A stretch of DNA of 10,819 bases, taken from the NCBI GenBank assembly GCA_003598085.1, contig QZKU01000093.1:1-10819 (forward strand). The letters run 5' to 3'. This DNA is from Candidatus Abyssobacteria bacterium SURF_5. Its GTDB lineage: Bacteria; Abyssobacteria; SURF-5. The notes below the pieces were generated by a model. That model did not search any database. It was not told where the DNA came from and saw nothing but the letters and a program-made list of their open reading frames with translations. The position numbers and the translations under genes were made by a program. The stretch's first letter is position 1, and every line of letters starts with the position of its first letter. Positions 1 through 7,926 of this stretch are shown here, piece after piece.

Positions 1-383
1 ACAGCTTGCGGCCGCTCCGACCTATAATAGCGCTTGACGGCCTCATTGCTGTATGAAATCAAGTAAAGAAGGGAAACTATGCCAGCGCCACCGTAACCCT
101 TGAAGAGATTTTTCATCCGCTCCGAACTCAATCGGATTTCAAGCAAGTTCTCCCACAATGGAGTGCACGTGTTGGACAAAAAGAGAGGGTTTTGCAGCGC
201 AATCAAGAGTAAGGATGCGACCCCAATTCCCAACCCAGTGTCTATCCTGCGGATTCTCGAATTCGATCGTTGCTGAACACTCTTCTTTTTCTCCTCTCCC
301 TCCTTCAGAAGGGCCGCCTCCCCGACTCTTTGACAAAGGCGCTTCCTATTTGATTTTTTTGCGACTTTGTGATTAACTATCAA
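1..383 (-). CDS. Possible membrane protein, 3' end beyond window edge (partial, unrecognised)
   Basis: On the minus strand one frame stays open from an in-frame TAG near position 514 to the left edge, about 160 codons. This is unlikely by chance at this base composition. The frame has no early ATG. The start placed here is a TTG at 383-381 preceded by AAAGG; a GTG at 389-387 is an alternative. The protein would open with a basic, charged stretch (residues rich in K, R, E, Q), followed by a hydrophobic segment around GIGVASLLLIALQNPLFL. A short polar stretch follows (WENLLEIRLSSERMKNLF), then a second hydrophobic segment (GAGIVSLLYLISYS) and a basic tail. This pattern suggests two membrane helices with cytoplasmic basic flanks. 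I do not recognise the family. It is divergent from cas3 and probably not part of the CRISPR operon. It could also be a decayed gene or a chance frame. Confidence 0.33.
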   Translation of the reverse strand, partial: MIVNHKVAKKSNRKRLCQRVGEAALLKEGEEKKKSVQQRSNSRIRRIDTGLGIGVASLLLIALQNPLFLSNTCTPLWENLLEIRLSSERMKNLFKGYGGAGIVSLLYLISYSNEAVKRYYRSERPQA

Positions 384-596
384 TCCCACCTTTAGGAGAA
401 GGCGCGGGCTTGCGCGGGGAGAAGAGTAGAGGACAGAACTATCTGATCCGCCAGGAATTATTCTATTCCATCCCCTTGAGAAAAAGGAGATTGCTGGACT
501 GCTAAAAATCTCCTAGTCGAAGTTATGCCGAATGCCGCAGTCTCATTGACATGAATCGCCTGCTGCTTATCCCGTGCGAACTGTAATCAGGAAAAG
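384..596. other. Intergenic region upstream of cas3
   Basis: No convincing gene is visible here. It should contain the promoter of the cas operon, because cas3 is the first gene and its neighbours follow closely. A perfect TTGACA lies at 546-551 but has no good -10 box at 16-18 bp. A TGTAAT at 582-587 is too close to the cas3 start to pair with it. There is a clear 8-bp inverted repeat at 485-514 (separate entry) and a weaker one (GGAAT at 454-458, ATTCC at 465-469). Confidence 0.5.
485..514. promoter_or_regulatory. 8-bp inverted repeat upstream of cas3 (operator or weak minus-strand terminator)
   Basis: AGGAGATT at 485-492 is the exact reverse complement of AATCTCCT at 507-514, with a 14-nt loop. 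Read on the minus strand the stem is followed directly by four more T residues (484-481), as in a weak intrinsic terminator. Read on the plus strand there is no T run. It lies about 80 bp before the cas3 start, so it could instead be a regulator binding site. The stem has only three G:C pairs, so termination would be inefficient. Confidence 0.35.
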
Positions 597-2768
597 ATGA
601 AATCCTATCAAGAAAAGGCGCTAGCCCATAGTACCGAAGATGGCAGATTTCAACTCCTCGCAGAACACCTTCAAGGAACCTCCAAATTATCCTCACATTT
701 TGCGCAAAACTTTGGCTGTGCCGATTGGGCAGGCTTGGCGGGCTTATGGCACGACCTTGGCAAATATTCAGAGGATTTTCAGCGCTATATCAGGGGAAAG
801 CCAGGGAAGATTGATCATTCAACATACGGGGCGATGAAGGCGTGCGAAAAGTTCGGGCTCCCCGGTCGCTTGATTGCCTACCTTATTGCCGGACATCATG
901 CAGGGCTGCCCGATTGGCAATCCGAAGATTCCGGCTTATCTGGGCTCGCACAACGACTCGAAAACGCGAAACTCCGTGACATTGTAAACAACCTGCCCGA
1001 AAATATTCTCACCCAGAAGTTGCCGCCGGAGAAACCGCCCGCCGGTGCCGATCCCTCAATGTGGATAAGGATGCTCTTCTCATGCCTCGTTGACGCCGAC
1101 TTTCTTGATACGGAGGCATTTGTGAATCCCGAAAAGTTCGCGAGCAGAGAGGGCTATCCTGAATTGAAGGAACTCCTGCCGTCATTCAATGCATTCATGC
1201 AGAGAAAAACTGCAAAAGCGGAGAAAACCACCGTCAACACAACAAGAGCGGAAATACTGCGCCAATGCATCTCGAAAGCATTCCTTGAGCCACATATTTT
1301 TTCCATGACAGTCCCTACGGGCGGTGGCAAGACTCTCTCCTCGATGGCGTTCGCCCTGAATCATGCCCTGGAACATGGCAAACGCCGCATCATCTACGTT
1401 ATCCCATTCACAAGCATCATTGAACAGACTGCCGATCAGTTCAGGGAAATATTCGGCGACGCGGTCCTTGAGCATCACAGCAATATTGATTTCACGGAAG
1501 ACGGGGAGCCTTTGAGGCGCAACCTTGCTGCCGAAAATTGGGACGCCCCAATAATCGTGACAACAACCGTGCAGTTTTTTGAGTCGCTTTATGCATCTCG
1601 GCCTAGTCGCTGTAGGAAGCTTCATAATATCGTCAATAGTGTTGTTATCCTCGACGAAGCACAGGTCCTTCCGCCCGACCTTCTCAACCCCATCCTGAAG
1701 GCATTGGCAGAGCTTTACAAGAATTATGGAGTGACGCTGCTGCTCACTACGGCAACCCAACCTGCGTTCTCGCCCAGACAATCTATTGATTTTGATTTTG
1801 CGGGGTTGCCTGGTATCCGCGAGATCATTGAAAATCCTGATCTTCTCCACGCGCGCCTAAAACGAGTAACTGTACAAATACCCGAAGACCTGCACCAGGA
1901 ACTCGCATGGGAAGAACTCGCCCGACAGCTTTTGGAGCACCCGACGGTGCTATGCATTGTGAACCGGCGCGACGACTGCAAGAGACTCTACAGACAGATG
2001 CCTGACGGAACCATACATCTTTCGGCACTTATGTGCGGCGCGCATCGTTCGAAGGTCATTGCAGAGATAAAGCGGCAGCTTCAGGCGCTTATCCCAATTC
2101 GTGTCATTAGCACGCAACTGGTGGAGGCCGGTGTTGACCTTGATTTTCCGGTTGTATATCGGGCTATTGCCGGCCTGGACTCCATAGCCCAAGCCGCGGG
2201 CAGATGCAACAGAGAAGGCCAATTAGCATGGGGAAGCGTCAAGCTTTTTGTGCCAGAGGGTAAGGCCCCTGCAGGATATTTGAGGCAAGCTGCTGAAATC
2301 GGTCGGAGGTTGCTGATATCCACTGGAGAAGAAGACCCTCTTGCGCCGGAACGATTTACGAAGTATTTCCAAGAACTCTACTGGCTGCGCGCGGATAGGC
2401 TCGATGCCAAAGGCATACTGAAAGACCTCATGCCCGATCCGCAATTGCGTTTCAGTTTTCGAACGGCAGCCTCGAAATTCCAAATAATTGACGAAGCCCA
2501 ACAGGCGACTGTGCTCGTTCGATACGTTGACGGAGTAAGGTTGATAGACTTGTTGAGAAAGAAGGGCCCCGAACGATGGCTGATGAGAAAGCTGCAAAGA
2601 TATGTGGTCAACATCCCACGGTACAAGGTAAACGGACTCCTCAAGGGGGGGCAAATAGAAGAGCTTTTCCCCAGCATCTACGTTCAGTCGGACATCGGGC
2701 ATTACGATCAAGTTCTTGGTTTTTGCCCCGAAAGTCAACCATTTGAGCCCGACGACCTGATTGTATAA
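597..2768 (+). CDS. cas3: CRISPR-associated nuclease-helicase Cas3 (HD + DExD/H), type I-C
   Basis: Cas3 is recruited by target-bound Cascade, nicks the displaced strand and unwinds and degrades the DNA 3' to 5' using ATP. The 723-residue protein has the usual fused order. An N-terminal HD nuclease (about residues 1-200) shows H11, the HD pair H52-D53 in WHDLGKYS, H74 in DHST, H100-H101 in AGHHAG and D167. The superfamily 2 helicase follows, with Walker A TGGGKT at 241-246, the Walker B box DEAQ at 353-356, motif III TTATQ at 384-388 and motif VI QAAGRCNREG at 532-541. DEAQ in place of DEAH/DEAD is, as I recall, common in I-C Cas3. All key residues are present, so the enzyme should be active. 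The ATG at 597 has AGGA four bases upstream and fits the family N-terminus (KALAHS). It is the first gene of the operon; the Cas5c start lies 29 bp after its stop. Confidence 0.98.
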   Translation: MKSYQEKALAHSTEDGRFQLLAEHLQGTSKLSSHFAQNFGCADWAGLAGLWHDLGKYSEDFQRYIRGKPGKIDHSTYGAMKACEKFGLPGRLIAYLIAGHHAGLPDWQSEDSGLSGLAQRLENAKLRDIVNNLPENILTQKLPPEKPPAGADPSMWIRMLFSCLVDADFLDTEAFVNPEKFASREGYPELKELLPSFNAFMQRKTAKAEKTTVNTTRAEILRQCISKAFLEPHIFSMTVPTGGGKTLSSMAFALNHALEHGKRRIIYVIPFTSIIEQTADQFREIFGDAVLEHHSNIDFTEDGEPLRRNLAAENWDAPIIVTTTVQFFESLYASRPSRCRKLHNIVNSVVILDEAQVLPPDLLNPILKALAELYKNYGVTLLLTTATQPAFSPRQSIDFDFAGLPGIREIIENPDLLHARLKRVTVQIPEDLHQELAWEELARQLLEHPTVLCIVNRRDDCKRLYRQMPDGTIHLSALMCGAHRSKVIAEIKRQLQALIPIRVISTQLVEAGVDLDFPVVYRAIAGLDSIAQAAGRCNREGQLAWGSVKLFVPEGKAPAGYLRQAAEIGRRLLISTGEEDPLAPERFTKYFQELYWLRADRLDAKGILKDLMPDPQLRFSFRTAASKFQIIDEAQQATVLVRYVDGVRLIDLLRKKGPERWLMRKLQRYVVNIPRYKVNGLLKGGQIEELFPSIYVQSDIGHYDQVLGFCPESQPFEPDDLIV

Positions 2769-2797
2769 CGGGCATGAGGAAGGAGGTAAGAAAAGCA

Positions 2798-3436
2798 ATG
2801 TCTCAACGGCGAAGTCGTCCCCTGCTTCTCAAGGTATGGGGGCAGAACGCATGTTTCACGCGTCCTGAAATGAAAGTAGAGCGTGTATCTTACGACGTAA
2901 TGACCCCTTCTGCCGCGCGTGGGATTCTCGATGCTATTCTCTGGAAACCTGCCATCGCCTGGCATATTACGCAAATTGATGTGCTAAAGCCGATCCGGTG
3001 GGAATCCGTCCGGCGAAATGAAGTCGGTTGCGTCATGTCACCCCGCAGCAATGGTTTTTTTGTCGAGAAAGAACGACAGCAGCGCGCGGGGCTTTTCCTT
3101 CGCGATGTCGCCTACACAGTCCACGCTTACTTCGAATTGGTCGGCGGGGCGGGTTCCGCGGACAACGTTCCCAAGTTTGAAGAAATGTTCGCGCGAAGGA
3201 TAGAAAAGGGTCAATGTTTTCATAGGCCCTATTTGGGATGCCGGGAATTTGCGGCGAATTTCGAGCCATGCATTGGCAAACCGCCGACTCCTGAACCAAT
3301 CAATAAAGACCTTGGCTGGATGCTCTATGATATGCATTACGGCGCTGAAGAGCCCACGCCTCGCTTCTTCCGCGCGTTTCTTGAAGGCGGTACACTGAAG
3401 GTTCCGCCTTTCGACAGCGAGGAGGTGCGAGGATGA
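2798..3436 (+). CDS. cas5c: Cas5c (Cas5d), Cascade subunit and pre-crRNA endoribonuclease, type I-C
   Basis: In type I-C, which lacks Cas6, Cas5c both cuts the repeat RNA and caps the 5' handle of the crRNA in Cascade. The 212-residue protein has the family signature near its N-terminus (VWGQNACFTRPEMKVERVSY, residues 13-32), then PSAARGILDAILWKP (37-51), RRNEVG (72-77) and GCREF (147-151), followed by a C-terminal region with DLGWMLYDM. I chose the ATG at 2798 because AGGAGGT at 2781-2787 lies 10 bases before it. The earlier in-frame ATG at 2774 has no ribosome site and adds eight residues absent from the family. Aligned from memory to Bacillus halodurans Cas5d, the catalytic Y46-K116-H117 set corresponds to L48-K126-F127 here, so only the lysine is kept. 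I recall similar K-F forms in other proteobacterial-type Cas5c, so activity is still expected. The stop overlaps the cas8c start by four bases (ATGA). Confidence 0.96.
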   Translation: MSQRRSRPLLLKVWGQNACFTRPEMKVERVSYDVMTPSAARGILDAILWKPAIAWHITQIDVLKPIRWESVRRNEVGCVMSPRSNGFFVEKERQQRAGLFLRDVAYTVHAYFELVGGAGSADNVPKFEEMFARRIEKGQCFHRPYLGCREFAANFEPCIGKPPTPEPINKDLGWMLYDMHYGAEEPTPRFFRAFLEGGTLKVPPFDSEEVRG

Positions 3437-5223
3437 TTTTGCAAGCGTTGGTTGGATACTATCGGCGCATTTCCCTCGAACGAAGTTTTGGAGTAGCCCC
3501 AAGAGGCTTCGAAGTGAAGGAAATTCCATTTATCATTACCATTTCAAAGGAGGGACAATTTCTAGGCATCGATGATACACGCGATAATGCGGGGAAGAAG
3601 GGAGCGCGAAAATACGTAGTCCCGAAGTCAGTGAAGAAGTCAGTGAATATAGCCGCAAACCTTTTGTGGGGGACCCCGGCATATGTTTTTGGAATGCCGA
3701 AACCGGATGAAACCAAAGCACCCGAAAAGCTCACTCAAAGAGCGGAGAAACAAAGACAAAGCTTCATCTCCAAAATAAGAGAAACATTCTCTGAACCTGT
3801 GACCGATCGAGGCGTGGCCGCTGTGCTGCATTTTCTTGAGGGCTCGGAACGAAACAAGGTATTCGGTCACCCCTTATGGCCGGAAATTCAAGAAACTGGT
3901 GCGAACCTCAGCTTCAAAGTAATGGGCGAAAATATCCTTGCCTGCCAGAGTGATGCAGTTGCAATGGCTATTGATTCAGCCAATCAAGAAGCGATAGGTG
4001 GTCGTCTGCAACCATGCCTCGTTATGGGCGAATTAGATGTCCCATCTCGCCTTCATGCTCCAATCAGAGGAGTTCGCGGCGCACAATCCTCCGGAGCAAA
4101 TATAGTATCCTTCAACCTCAATGCGTTTAACTCCTATGGAAAAGAACAGGGATACAATGCGCCTGTGGGCGCGAAGGCCGAACATGCTTACACCACTGCC
4201 CTCAACCTCCTGCTGGCGAAGGATTCGAGGCAGCGCATTCAGGTTGGAGATGCCACGACTGTCTTTTGGGCCGAGCAGGCCCATAAGATGGAAGAGTGGT
4301 TCGCGGATTTTTTTGGTGAGCTTCCGGCAGACCAGTCTGAACAGGATAATGAAGCTGTTCGGACTCTCTTCCTTGCTCCCCGCATGGGAGCGCCTCCCCT
4401 TGAGGACGACTACACGCGGTTCTTTGTTCTCGGGCTTGCGCCCAATGCCTCCCGAATTGCTGTACGCTTCTGGTATGAAGGAACAGTGGGGGAGGTAGCT
4501 CGCAACATCAAACAACACTTCAATGATTGCTCGATAGTCCATGGGCCGAAAGAGCGAGACTATCTTTCAATATTTCGGCTGTTGGTTTCCACAGCGCAAC
4601 TGGGAAAAGCTGAGAATATTCAACCTCTTCTCGCCGGAGAGATGATGAAATCAATTTTAAATGGCACCCCTTACCCTGCAACCCTGCTTTCGTCTGCAAT
4701 AAGACGAATCAGGGCCGAGCAATCCAAAAATGATGCGAATGGAAAACCACTTCAAAATGTAACGTATCCCCGTGCATGTCTCATCAAGGGAGTTCTTGTG
4801 AGAAATGCGAGATACTACGACACGGGAGAAAAGGAGGTCGGCATGTCGCTCGACAGGGAGAATGCAAACGCTGGCTATCTGCTGGGACGCCTTTTTGCCG
4901 TCCTGGAGAAGGCGCAAGAACGCGCAAACCCGGGAATCAATGCAACCATAAGGGACAGGTACTATGGGGCGGCATCCAGTACGCCTCTTACTGCTTTTCC
5001 CCATCTGCTCAAACTCAAGAATCATCACATATCGAAACTCGAAAGCAGGGGAGAGGCTGTCAACCTGGAGAAGCAGATAGGGGAGATCATGGCCGGCGTC
5101 AAGGACTTCCCGGCGCTCCTAAACCTGCAAGACCAGGGAAAATTCGCCATCGGATATTACCATCAAAGAGAGGAATTCTTCAAAAAGAGAGATGCAAGAG
5201 ACGGGGAGGAAGACCATGAATAA
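3433..5223 (+). CDS. cas8c: Cas8c (Csd1), large subunit of type I-C Cascade
   Basis: Cas8c recognises the PAM and helps open the target duplex in the I-C effector. At 596 residues it has the usual family length. The N-terminal part carries ILQALVGYY (2-10) and [20 protein letters not shown] (61-80). A strongly conserved central block runs at about 210-260, including [25 protein letters not shown] and [10 protein letters not shown]. The C-terminal alpha-helical part (from about 471) corresponds to the small subunit Cas11c, which has its own start inside this gene. The ATG at 3433 overlaps the cas5c stop and has AGGAGGT at 3420-3426, six bases away, which suggests coupled translation. The cas7c start lies eight bases inside the 3' end. 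Several stretches are only about 40-42% G+C (3721-3780, 4561-4620), lower than in the adaptation genes. No frameshift or missing block is visible. Confidence 0.97.
   Translation: MILQALVGYYRRISLERSFGVAPRGFEVKEIPFIITISKEGQFLGIDDTRDNAGKKGARKYVVPKSVKKSVNIAANLLWGTPAYVFGMPKPDETKAPEKLTQRAEKQRQSFISKIRETFSEPVTDRGVAAVLHFLEGSERNKVFGHPLWPEIQETGANLSFKVMGENILACQSDAVAMAIDSANQEAIGGRLQPCLVMGELDVPSRLHAPIRGVRGAQSSGANIVSFNLNAFNSYGKEQGYNAPVGAKAEHAYTTALNLLLAKDSRQRIQVGDATTVFWAEQAHKMEEWFADFFGELPADQSEQDNEAVRTLFLAPRMGAPPLEDDYTRFFVLGLAPNASRIAVRFWYEGTVGEVARNIKQHFNDCSIVHGPKERDYLSIFRLLVSTAQLGKAENIQPLLAGEMMKSILNGTPYPATLLSSAIRRIRAEQSKNDANGKPLQNVTYPRACLIKGVLVRNARYYDTGEKEVGMSLDRENANAGYLLGRLFAVLEKAQERANPGINATIRDRYYGAASSTPLTAFPHLLKLKNHHISKLESRGEAVNLEKQIGEIMAGVKDFPALLNLQDQGKFAIGYYHQREEFFKKRDARDGEEDHE
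4831..4838 (+). promoter_or_regulatory. Internal Shine-Dalgarno site for Cas11c inside cas8c
   Basis: AAGGAGGT is a near-perfect anti-16S match lying four bases before an in-frame ATG at 4843-4845 within cas8c. It is as strong as the sites used by cas5c, cas8c and cas7c. Its position matches where type I-C cas8c genes are known to start the small subunit, so it decides the Cas11c start. Confidence 0.85.
4843..5223 (+). CDS. cas11c: Cas11c, small subunit translated from within cas8c
   Basis: Type I-C systems lack a separate small-subunit gene. Family work has shown that Cas11c is made by internal initiation near the 3' end of cas8c and lines the belly of Cascade, stabilising the target and non-target strands. 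Here the ATG at residue 471 of Cas8c, in the same frame, has AAGGAGGT just upstream. It gives a 126-residue product ending at the cas8c stop, close to the usual size. The product begins [18 protein letters not shown] and is predicted mostly helical. It contains the conserved YYGAASSTP and a charged C-terminus ([15 protein letters not shown]). Its end overlaps the cas7c start. The internal start is inferred from the sequence; nothing here shows expression. Confidence 0.85.
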   Translation: MSLDRENANAGYLLGRLFAVLEKAQERANPGINATIRDRYYGAASSTPLTAFPHLLKLKNHHISKLESRGEAVNLEKQIGEIMAGVKDFPALLNLQDQGKFAIGYYHQREEFFKKRDARDGEEDHE

Positions 5224-6097
5224 TGCAATTGCCAACCGGTATGACTTCGTATTGCTCTTCGACGTGAAAGATGGAAATCCTAACGGAGACCCGGACGCGG
5301 GCAACCTTCCCCGCGTGGACCCGGAGACTGGACATGGGCTTGTCACTGATGTGTGCCTGAAGCGCAAGGTGCGGAATTACGTCGCTCTCGTTAAAGAAGA
5401 AAAACCCCCTTACGAAATCTATGTTAAGGAAAAAGCAATCCTGAATAAACAACATGAAAGAGCATATGAGGCGCTTGGAATCGACCTTGAGCCGGAGAGC
5501 AAGAAGAGAAAAGGCGGCGACAGGGTCAACGATGCCTGCGGATGGATGTGCAGCAACTTCTATGATGTTAGAACTTTCGGCGCTGTGATGTCATTGGGGG
5601 TAAATTGTGGACAGGTGCGGGGACCAGTGCAGCTGACTTTCGCCCGAAGCATAGATCAAGTAATACCCCTGGAACATAGCATCACTCGGATGGCCGTAGC
5701 CACCGAAGCCGAAGCCGAAAAACAGCAGGGTGACAATCGCACGATGGGCCGAAAATTCACACTCCCGTATGCTCTTTACAGATGTCATGGGTTCATCTCG
5801 GCTCCTCTAGCCGCACAAACAGGTTTCGGCGAAGAAGACATCAATCTTCTTTGGGAGTCTCTTAAAAATATGTTCGAGCACGACCGCTCAGCGGCTCGGG
5901 GTGAAATGGCGACAAGAAAACTCATTGCTTTCCGGCACGACAGCCAATACGGCAATGCTCCTGCACATGTCCTGTTCAACAGGCTCACCGTGAGTCGCGC
6001 CGATTCCACAAAGCCGCCCCGGTCTTTCAGCGATTATGAGGTCGGTCTTGATAGGGAGGGGCTGCCGTCAGGGATCACTATACTTGAAATGCTCTAA
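5216..6097 (+). CDS. cas7c: Cas7c (Csd2), backbone subunit of type I-C Cascade
   Basis: Several Cas7c copies coat the crRNA spacer and form the helical backbone of Cascade. The 293-residue protein matches the Csd2 family. The N-terminal RRM strand and loop are [20 protein letters not shown] (8-27), followed by [15 protein letters not shown] (41-55). The central block has [10 protein letters not shown] (117-126), [16 protein letters not shown] (132-147) and ITRMA (156-160). [19 protein letters not shown] (178-196) and a C-terminal SDYEVGLD complete the pattern. I chose the ATG at 5216 because GGAGG at 5205-5209 lies six bases upstream; the in-frame ATG at 5192 lacks such a site and would add eight residues. 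The gene overlaps the cas8c/cas11c end by eight bases, consistent with coupled high-level translation of a subunit needed in many copies. No defect is visible. Confidence 0.97.
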   Translation: MNNAIANRYDFVLLFDVKDGNPNGDPDAGNLPRVDPETGHGLVTDVCLKRKVRNYVALVKEEKPPYEIYVKEKAILNKQHERAYEALGIDLEPESKKRKGGDRVNDACGWMCSNFYDVRTFGAVMSLGVNCGQVRGPVQLTFARSIDQVIPLEHSITRMAVATEAEAEKQQGDNRTMGRKFTLPYALYRCHGFISAPLAAQTGFGEEDINLLWESLKNMFEHDRSAARGEMATRKLIAFRHDSQYGNAPAHVLFNRLTVSRADSTKPPRSFSDYEVGLDREGLPSGITILEML

Positions 6098-6105
6098 GGT
6101 TCGTT

Positions 6106-6840
6106 ATGTTCACCGAAGATGATCTTTTGCCCATATCTGCGATTGAGCATCTGGTGTTCTGCGAGCGGCAGTGCGCCCTGATTCATCTGGAGCAGGTGTG
6201 GAGCGAGAACTTGTTCACGGCCGAGGGAAGAATCCTGCACAACAAAACTCATTCCGATGAGGCCACCGAATCGCGAGGAGACATTCGAATCGCGCGAGGA
6301 CTGCGTCTGCATTCCCTCAGGCTCGGTCTTGCGGGCATGGCCGACGTCGTCGAGTTCCATAGAGTAAAAGAAACCCAATCTTCGGGCGAACAAATGTCTC
6401 CGGCGGTAACGCTTCCGCCGGCGGTCGCGTTGCCCGGCGTCAATGGCCTGTGGCGGCCGTTCCCCATCGAATACAAGCGCGGCAAGCTGCGGCACGAGGA
6501 AGGTTTCGAAGTGCAATTGTGCGCCGAAGCCCTCTGCCTCGAAGAAATGATGCATGTGCACGTGCCCGCCGGAGCCGTCTTCTACGGCAAAACCGTGCGC
6601 CGGCTGGATATCGTCTTTGATGCCGGTCTCCGCTCCAGAACCGAGGACGCTGCCGCGCGGCTGCACATCTTGTTTCGAGAGCGTAAGACACCAAAAGCGC
6701 GTTATGAGAAAAAATGCGATAAGTGCTCTTTGTTCTCCCTGTGCATGCCCAAGACAACTGGACTGCGCAAAGACGTACAGCATTATCTGAGAGACGCCAT
6801 GTCATTCGGTGACCAGGCGAAAAGGAAAGGATCGTATTGA
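6106..6840 (+). CDS. cas4: Cas4, RecB-like iron-sulfur exonuclease for spacer acquisition
   Basis: Cas4 associates with Cas1-Cas2, recognises the PAM in prespacers and trims their 3' ends so that spacers integrate in the correct orientation. The 244-residue protein shows the Fe-S cysteines C19 at the N-terminus (VFCERQC) and C204, C207 and C213 at the C-terminus (KCDKCSLFSLC). The RecB nuclease core comprises H45, D80 in MADVVEF, E122 and K124 in PIEYKRGK, and Q137. All catalytic and cluster residues are present. A proline- and alanine-rich insert at about residues 94-115 separates the D80 strand from the E-x-K strand; it is probably a surface loop. The ATG at 6106 lies eight bases after the cas7c stop, with a modest AAGGT site. 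Cas4 is separate from Cas1 here, as usual in I-C. G+C content rises from this gene onward. Confidence 0.96.
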   Translation: MFTEDDLLPISAIEHLVFCERQCALIHLEQVWSENLFTAEGRILHNKTHSDEATESRGDIRIARGLRLHSLRLGLAGMADVVEFHRVKETQSSGEQMSPAVTLPPAVALPGVNGLWRPFPIEYKRGKLRHEEGFEVQLCAEALCLEEMMHVHVPAGAVFYGKTVRRLDIVFDAGLRSRTEDAAARLHILFRERKTPKARYEKKCDKCSLFSLCMPKTTGLRKDVQHYLRDAMSFGDQAKRKGSY

Positions 6841-6888
6841 AGCTCTGGCCCGCGAAGGGAAAATTCGATTAATTCGTGGTTAAAGAAA

Positions 6889-7920
6889 ATGAAACAACTT
6901 CTCAACACCTTGTTCGTCACGACGCAAGGCTCATACCTCTCGCGCGAGGGTGAGACCGTCCTCGTTCGCGTCGACCACGAGACCAAGCTGCGAGTCCCGA
7001 TCCACACGCTCTCCGGCATCGTCTGCTTCGGGCAGGTCTCGTGCAGTCCGCCGCTCATGCAACTGTGCGGCGAGCGAAACGTCGCCATCTCGTTCCTCAG
7101 CGAGACCGGCAGATTCTGGGCCCGCGTGCACGGGCCGGTCTCGGGCAATGTCTTGCTCAGGCGCGAACAGTACAGGCGCGCCGACGATGAAGGCGTCTCG
7201 GCGGAAATCGCGCAGGCGGTCGTAACCGCGAAAATCGCTAACTGCCGCACCTCGCTTCTGCGCGCCCTTCGCGATCATCCCGACAATCCCGGAGCCCCGC
7301 GTATCGAGACGGCCGTGCGCGAACTCGCCCGCATCGCAAACAGTCTCAAGGAACCCATACCGCTCGAACGGATTCGCGGGCTCGAGGGCGAATCGGCGCG
7401 GACATATTTCAGCGTGTTCGACCATCTGGTTGTCTCGCAGAAGGAGGAATTCTTCTTTCGCGAACGCAGCCGCCGGCCTCCGCTCGACAACATGAACGCG
7501 TTGCTCTCGTTCCTCTACACGCTGCTCGTTCACGATGTGCGCTCCGCGCTTGAAGGAGTCGGCCTCGATCCCGCCGTCGGATATCTTCACCGCGATCGGC
7601 CGGGACGCCCCAGTCTTGCGCTCGATCTCATGGAGGAATTCCGCCCCTTTTTCGCCGACCGGCTCGCGCTCTCGCTCGTCAACCGCCAACAGATTCGCGG
7701 CAAAGGATTCAAGAGAAGTGAAACGGGCGCGGTCGTCATGGATGACGAGACAAGGAAAGAGGTTCTTATGGCATATCAGAAGCGCAAACAGGAGGAAATA
7801 CAGCACCCGTTTCTCAACGAGAAATGCGCCATCGGAATTCTGCCGCACACACAAGCATTGCTGCTGGCCCGATATCTGCGCGGAGACCTCGAAGGATATC
7901 CGCCCTTCGTTTGGAGATGA
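6889..7920 (+). CDS. cas1: Cas1 integrase, type I-C
   Basis: Cas1 is the metal-dependent integrase that, with Cas2, joins new spacers to the leader-proximal repeat. At 343 residues it has the I-C family length. An N-terminal beta domain (about 1-85, opening LLNTLFVTTQGSYLSREGE) is followed by a helical catalytic domain. The metal ligands are visible: E166 in GLEGESARTYF, H234 in VGYLHRDRPGRPSL, and the acidic cluster D246/E249-E250 in LDLMEEFRPFF. The start at 6889 lies 48 bp after cas4, the largest gap within the operon after cas3, and has only a weak A-rich ribosome site; no better in-frame start exists upstream. The gene is markedly G+C rich (72% over 7261-7320, 63% over 7621-7680, counted by hand). 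That composition also explains a long antisense open frame, which I do not consider a gene. Confidence 0.98.
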   Translation: MKQLLNTLFVTTQGSYLSREGETVLVRVDHETKLRVPIHTLSGIVCFGQVSCSPPLMQLCGERNVAISFLSETGRFWARVHGPVSGNVLLRREQYRRADDEGVSAEIAQAVVTAKIANCRTSLLRALRDHPDNPGAPRIETAVRELARIANSLKEPIPLERIRGLEGESARTYFSVFDHLVVSQKEEFFFRERSRRPPLDNMNALLSFLYTLLVHDVRSALEGVGLDPAVGYLHRDRPGRPSLALDLMEEFRPFFADRLALSLVNRQQIRGKGFKRSETGAVVMDDETRKEVLMAYQKRKQEEIQHPFLNEKCAIGILPHTQALLLARYLRGDLEGYPPFVWR

Positions 7921-7926
7921 GTCGCC

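Noticed and set aside
139-336. 65-codon minus-strand frame in the upstream region
   Set aside because: It is in a different frame from the longer stop-free minus-strand frame, has a low-complexity Gly/Glu-rich start and no hydrophobic core.
158-376. 72-codon plus-strand frame in the upstream region
   Set aside because: Its product has no recognisable pattern, there is no ribosome site before it, and it opposes the longer minus-strand frame with better coding character.
546-587. Possible cas operon promoter from TTGACA (546-551) and TGTAAT (582-587)
   Set aside because: The boxes are 30 bp apart, far from the 16-18 bp needed, and the second is too near the cas3 start. No alternative -10 at the right distance is convincing.
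1182-1850. 222-codon open frame antisense to cas3
   Set aside because: It is opposite the helicase core of cas3, which has all its conserved motifs. The antisense product shows no family features.
6931-7854. 307-codon open frame antisense to cas1
   Set aside because: It lies entirely opposite a clear Cas1 gene with high third-position G+C, which suppresses antisense stop codons. It has no recognisable domain and no ribosome site of note.
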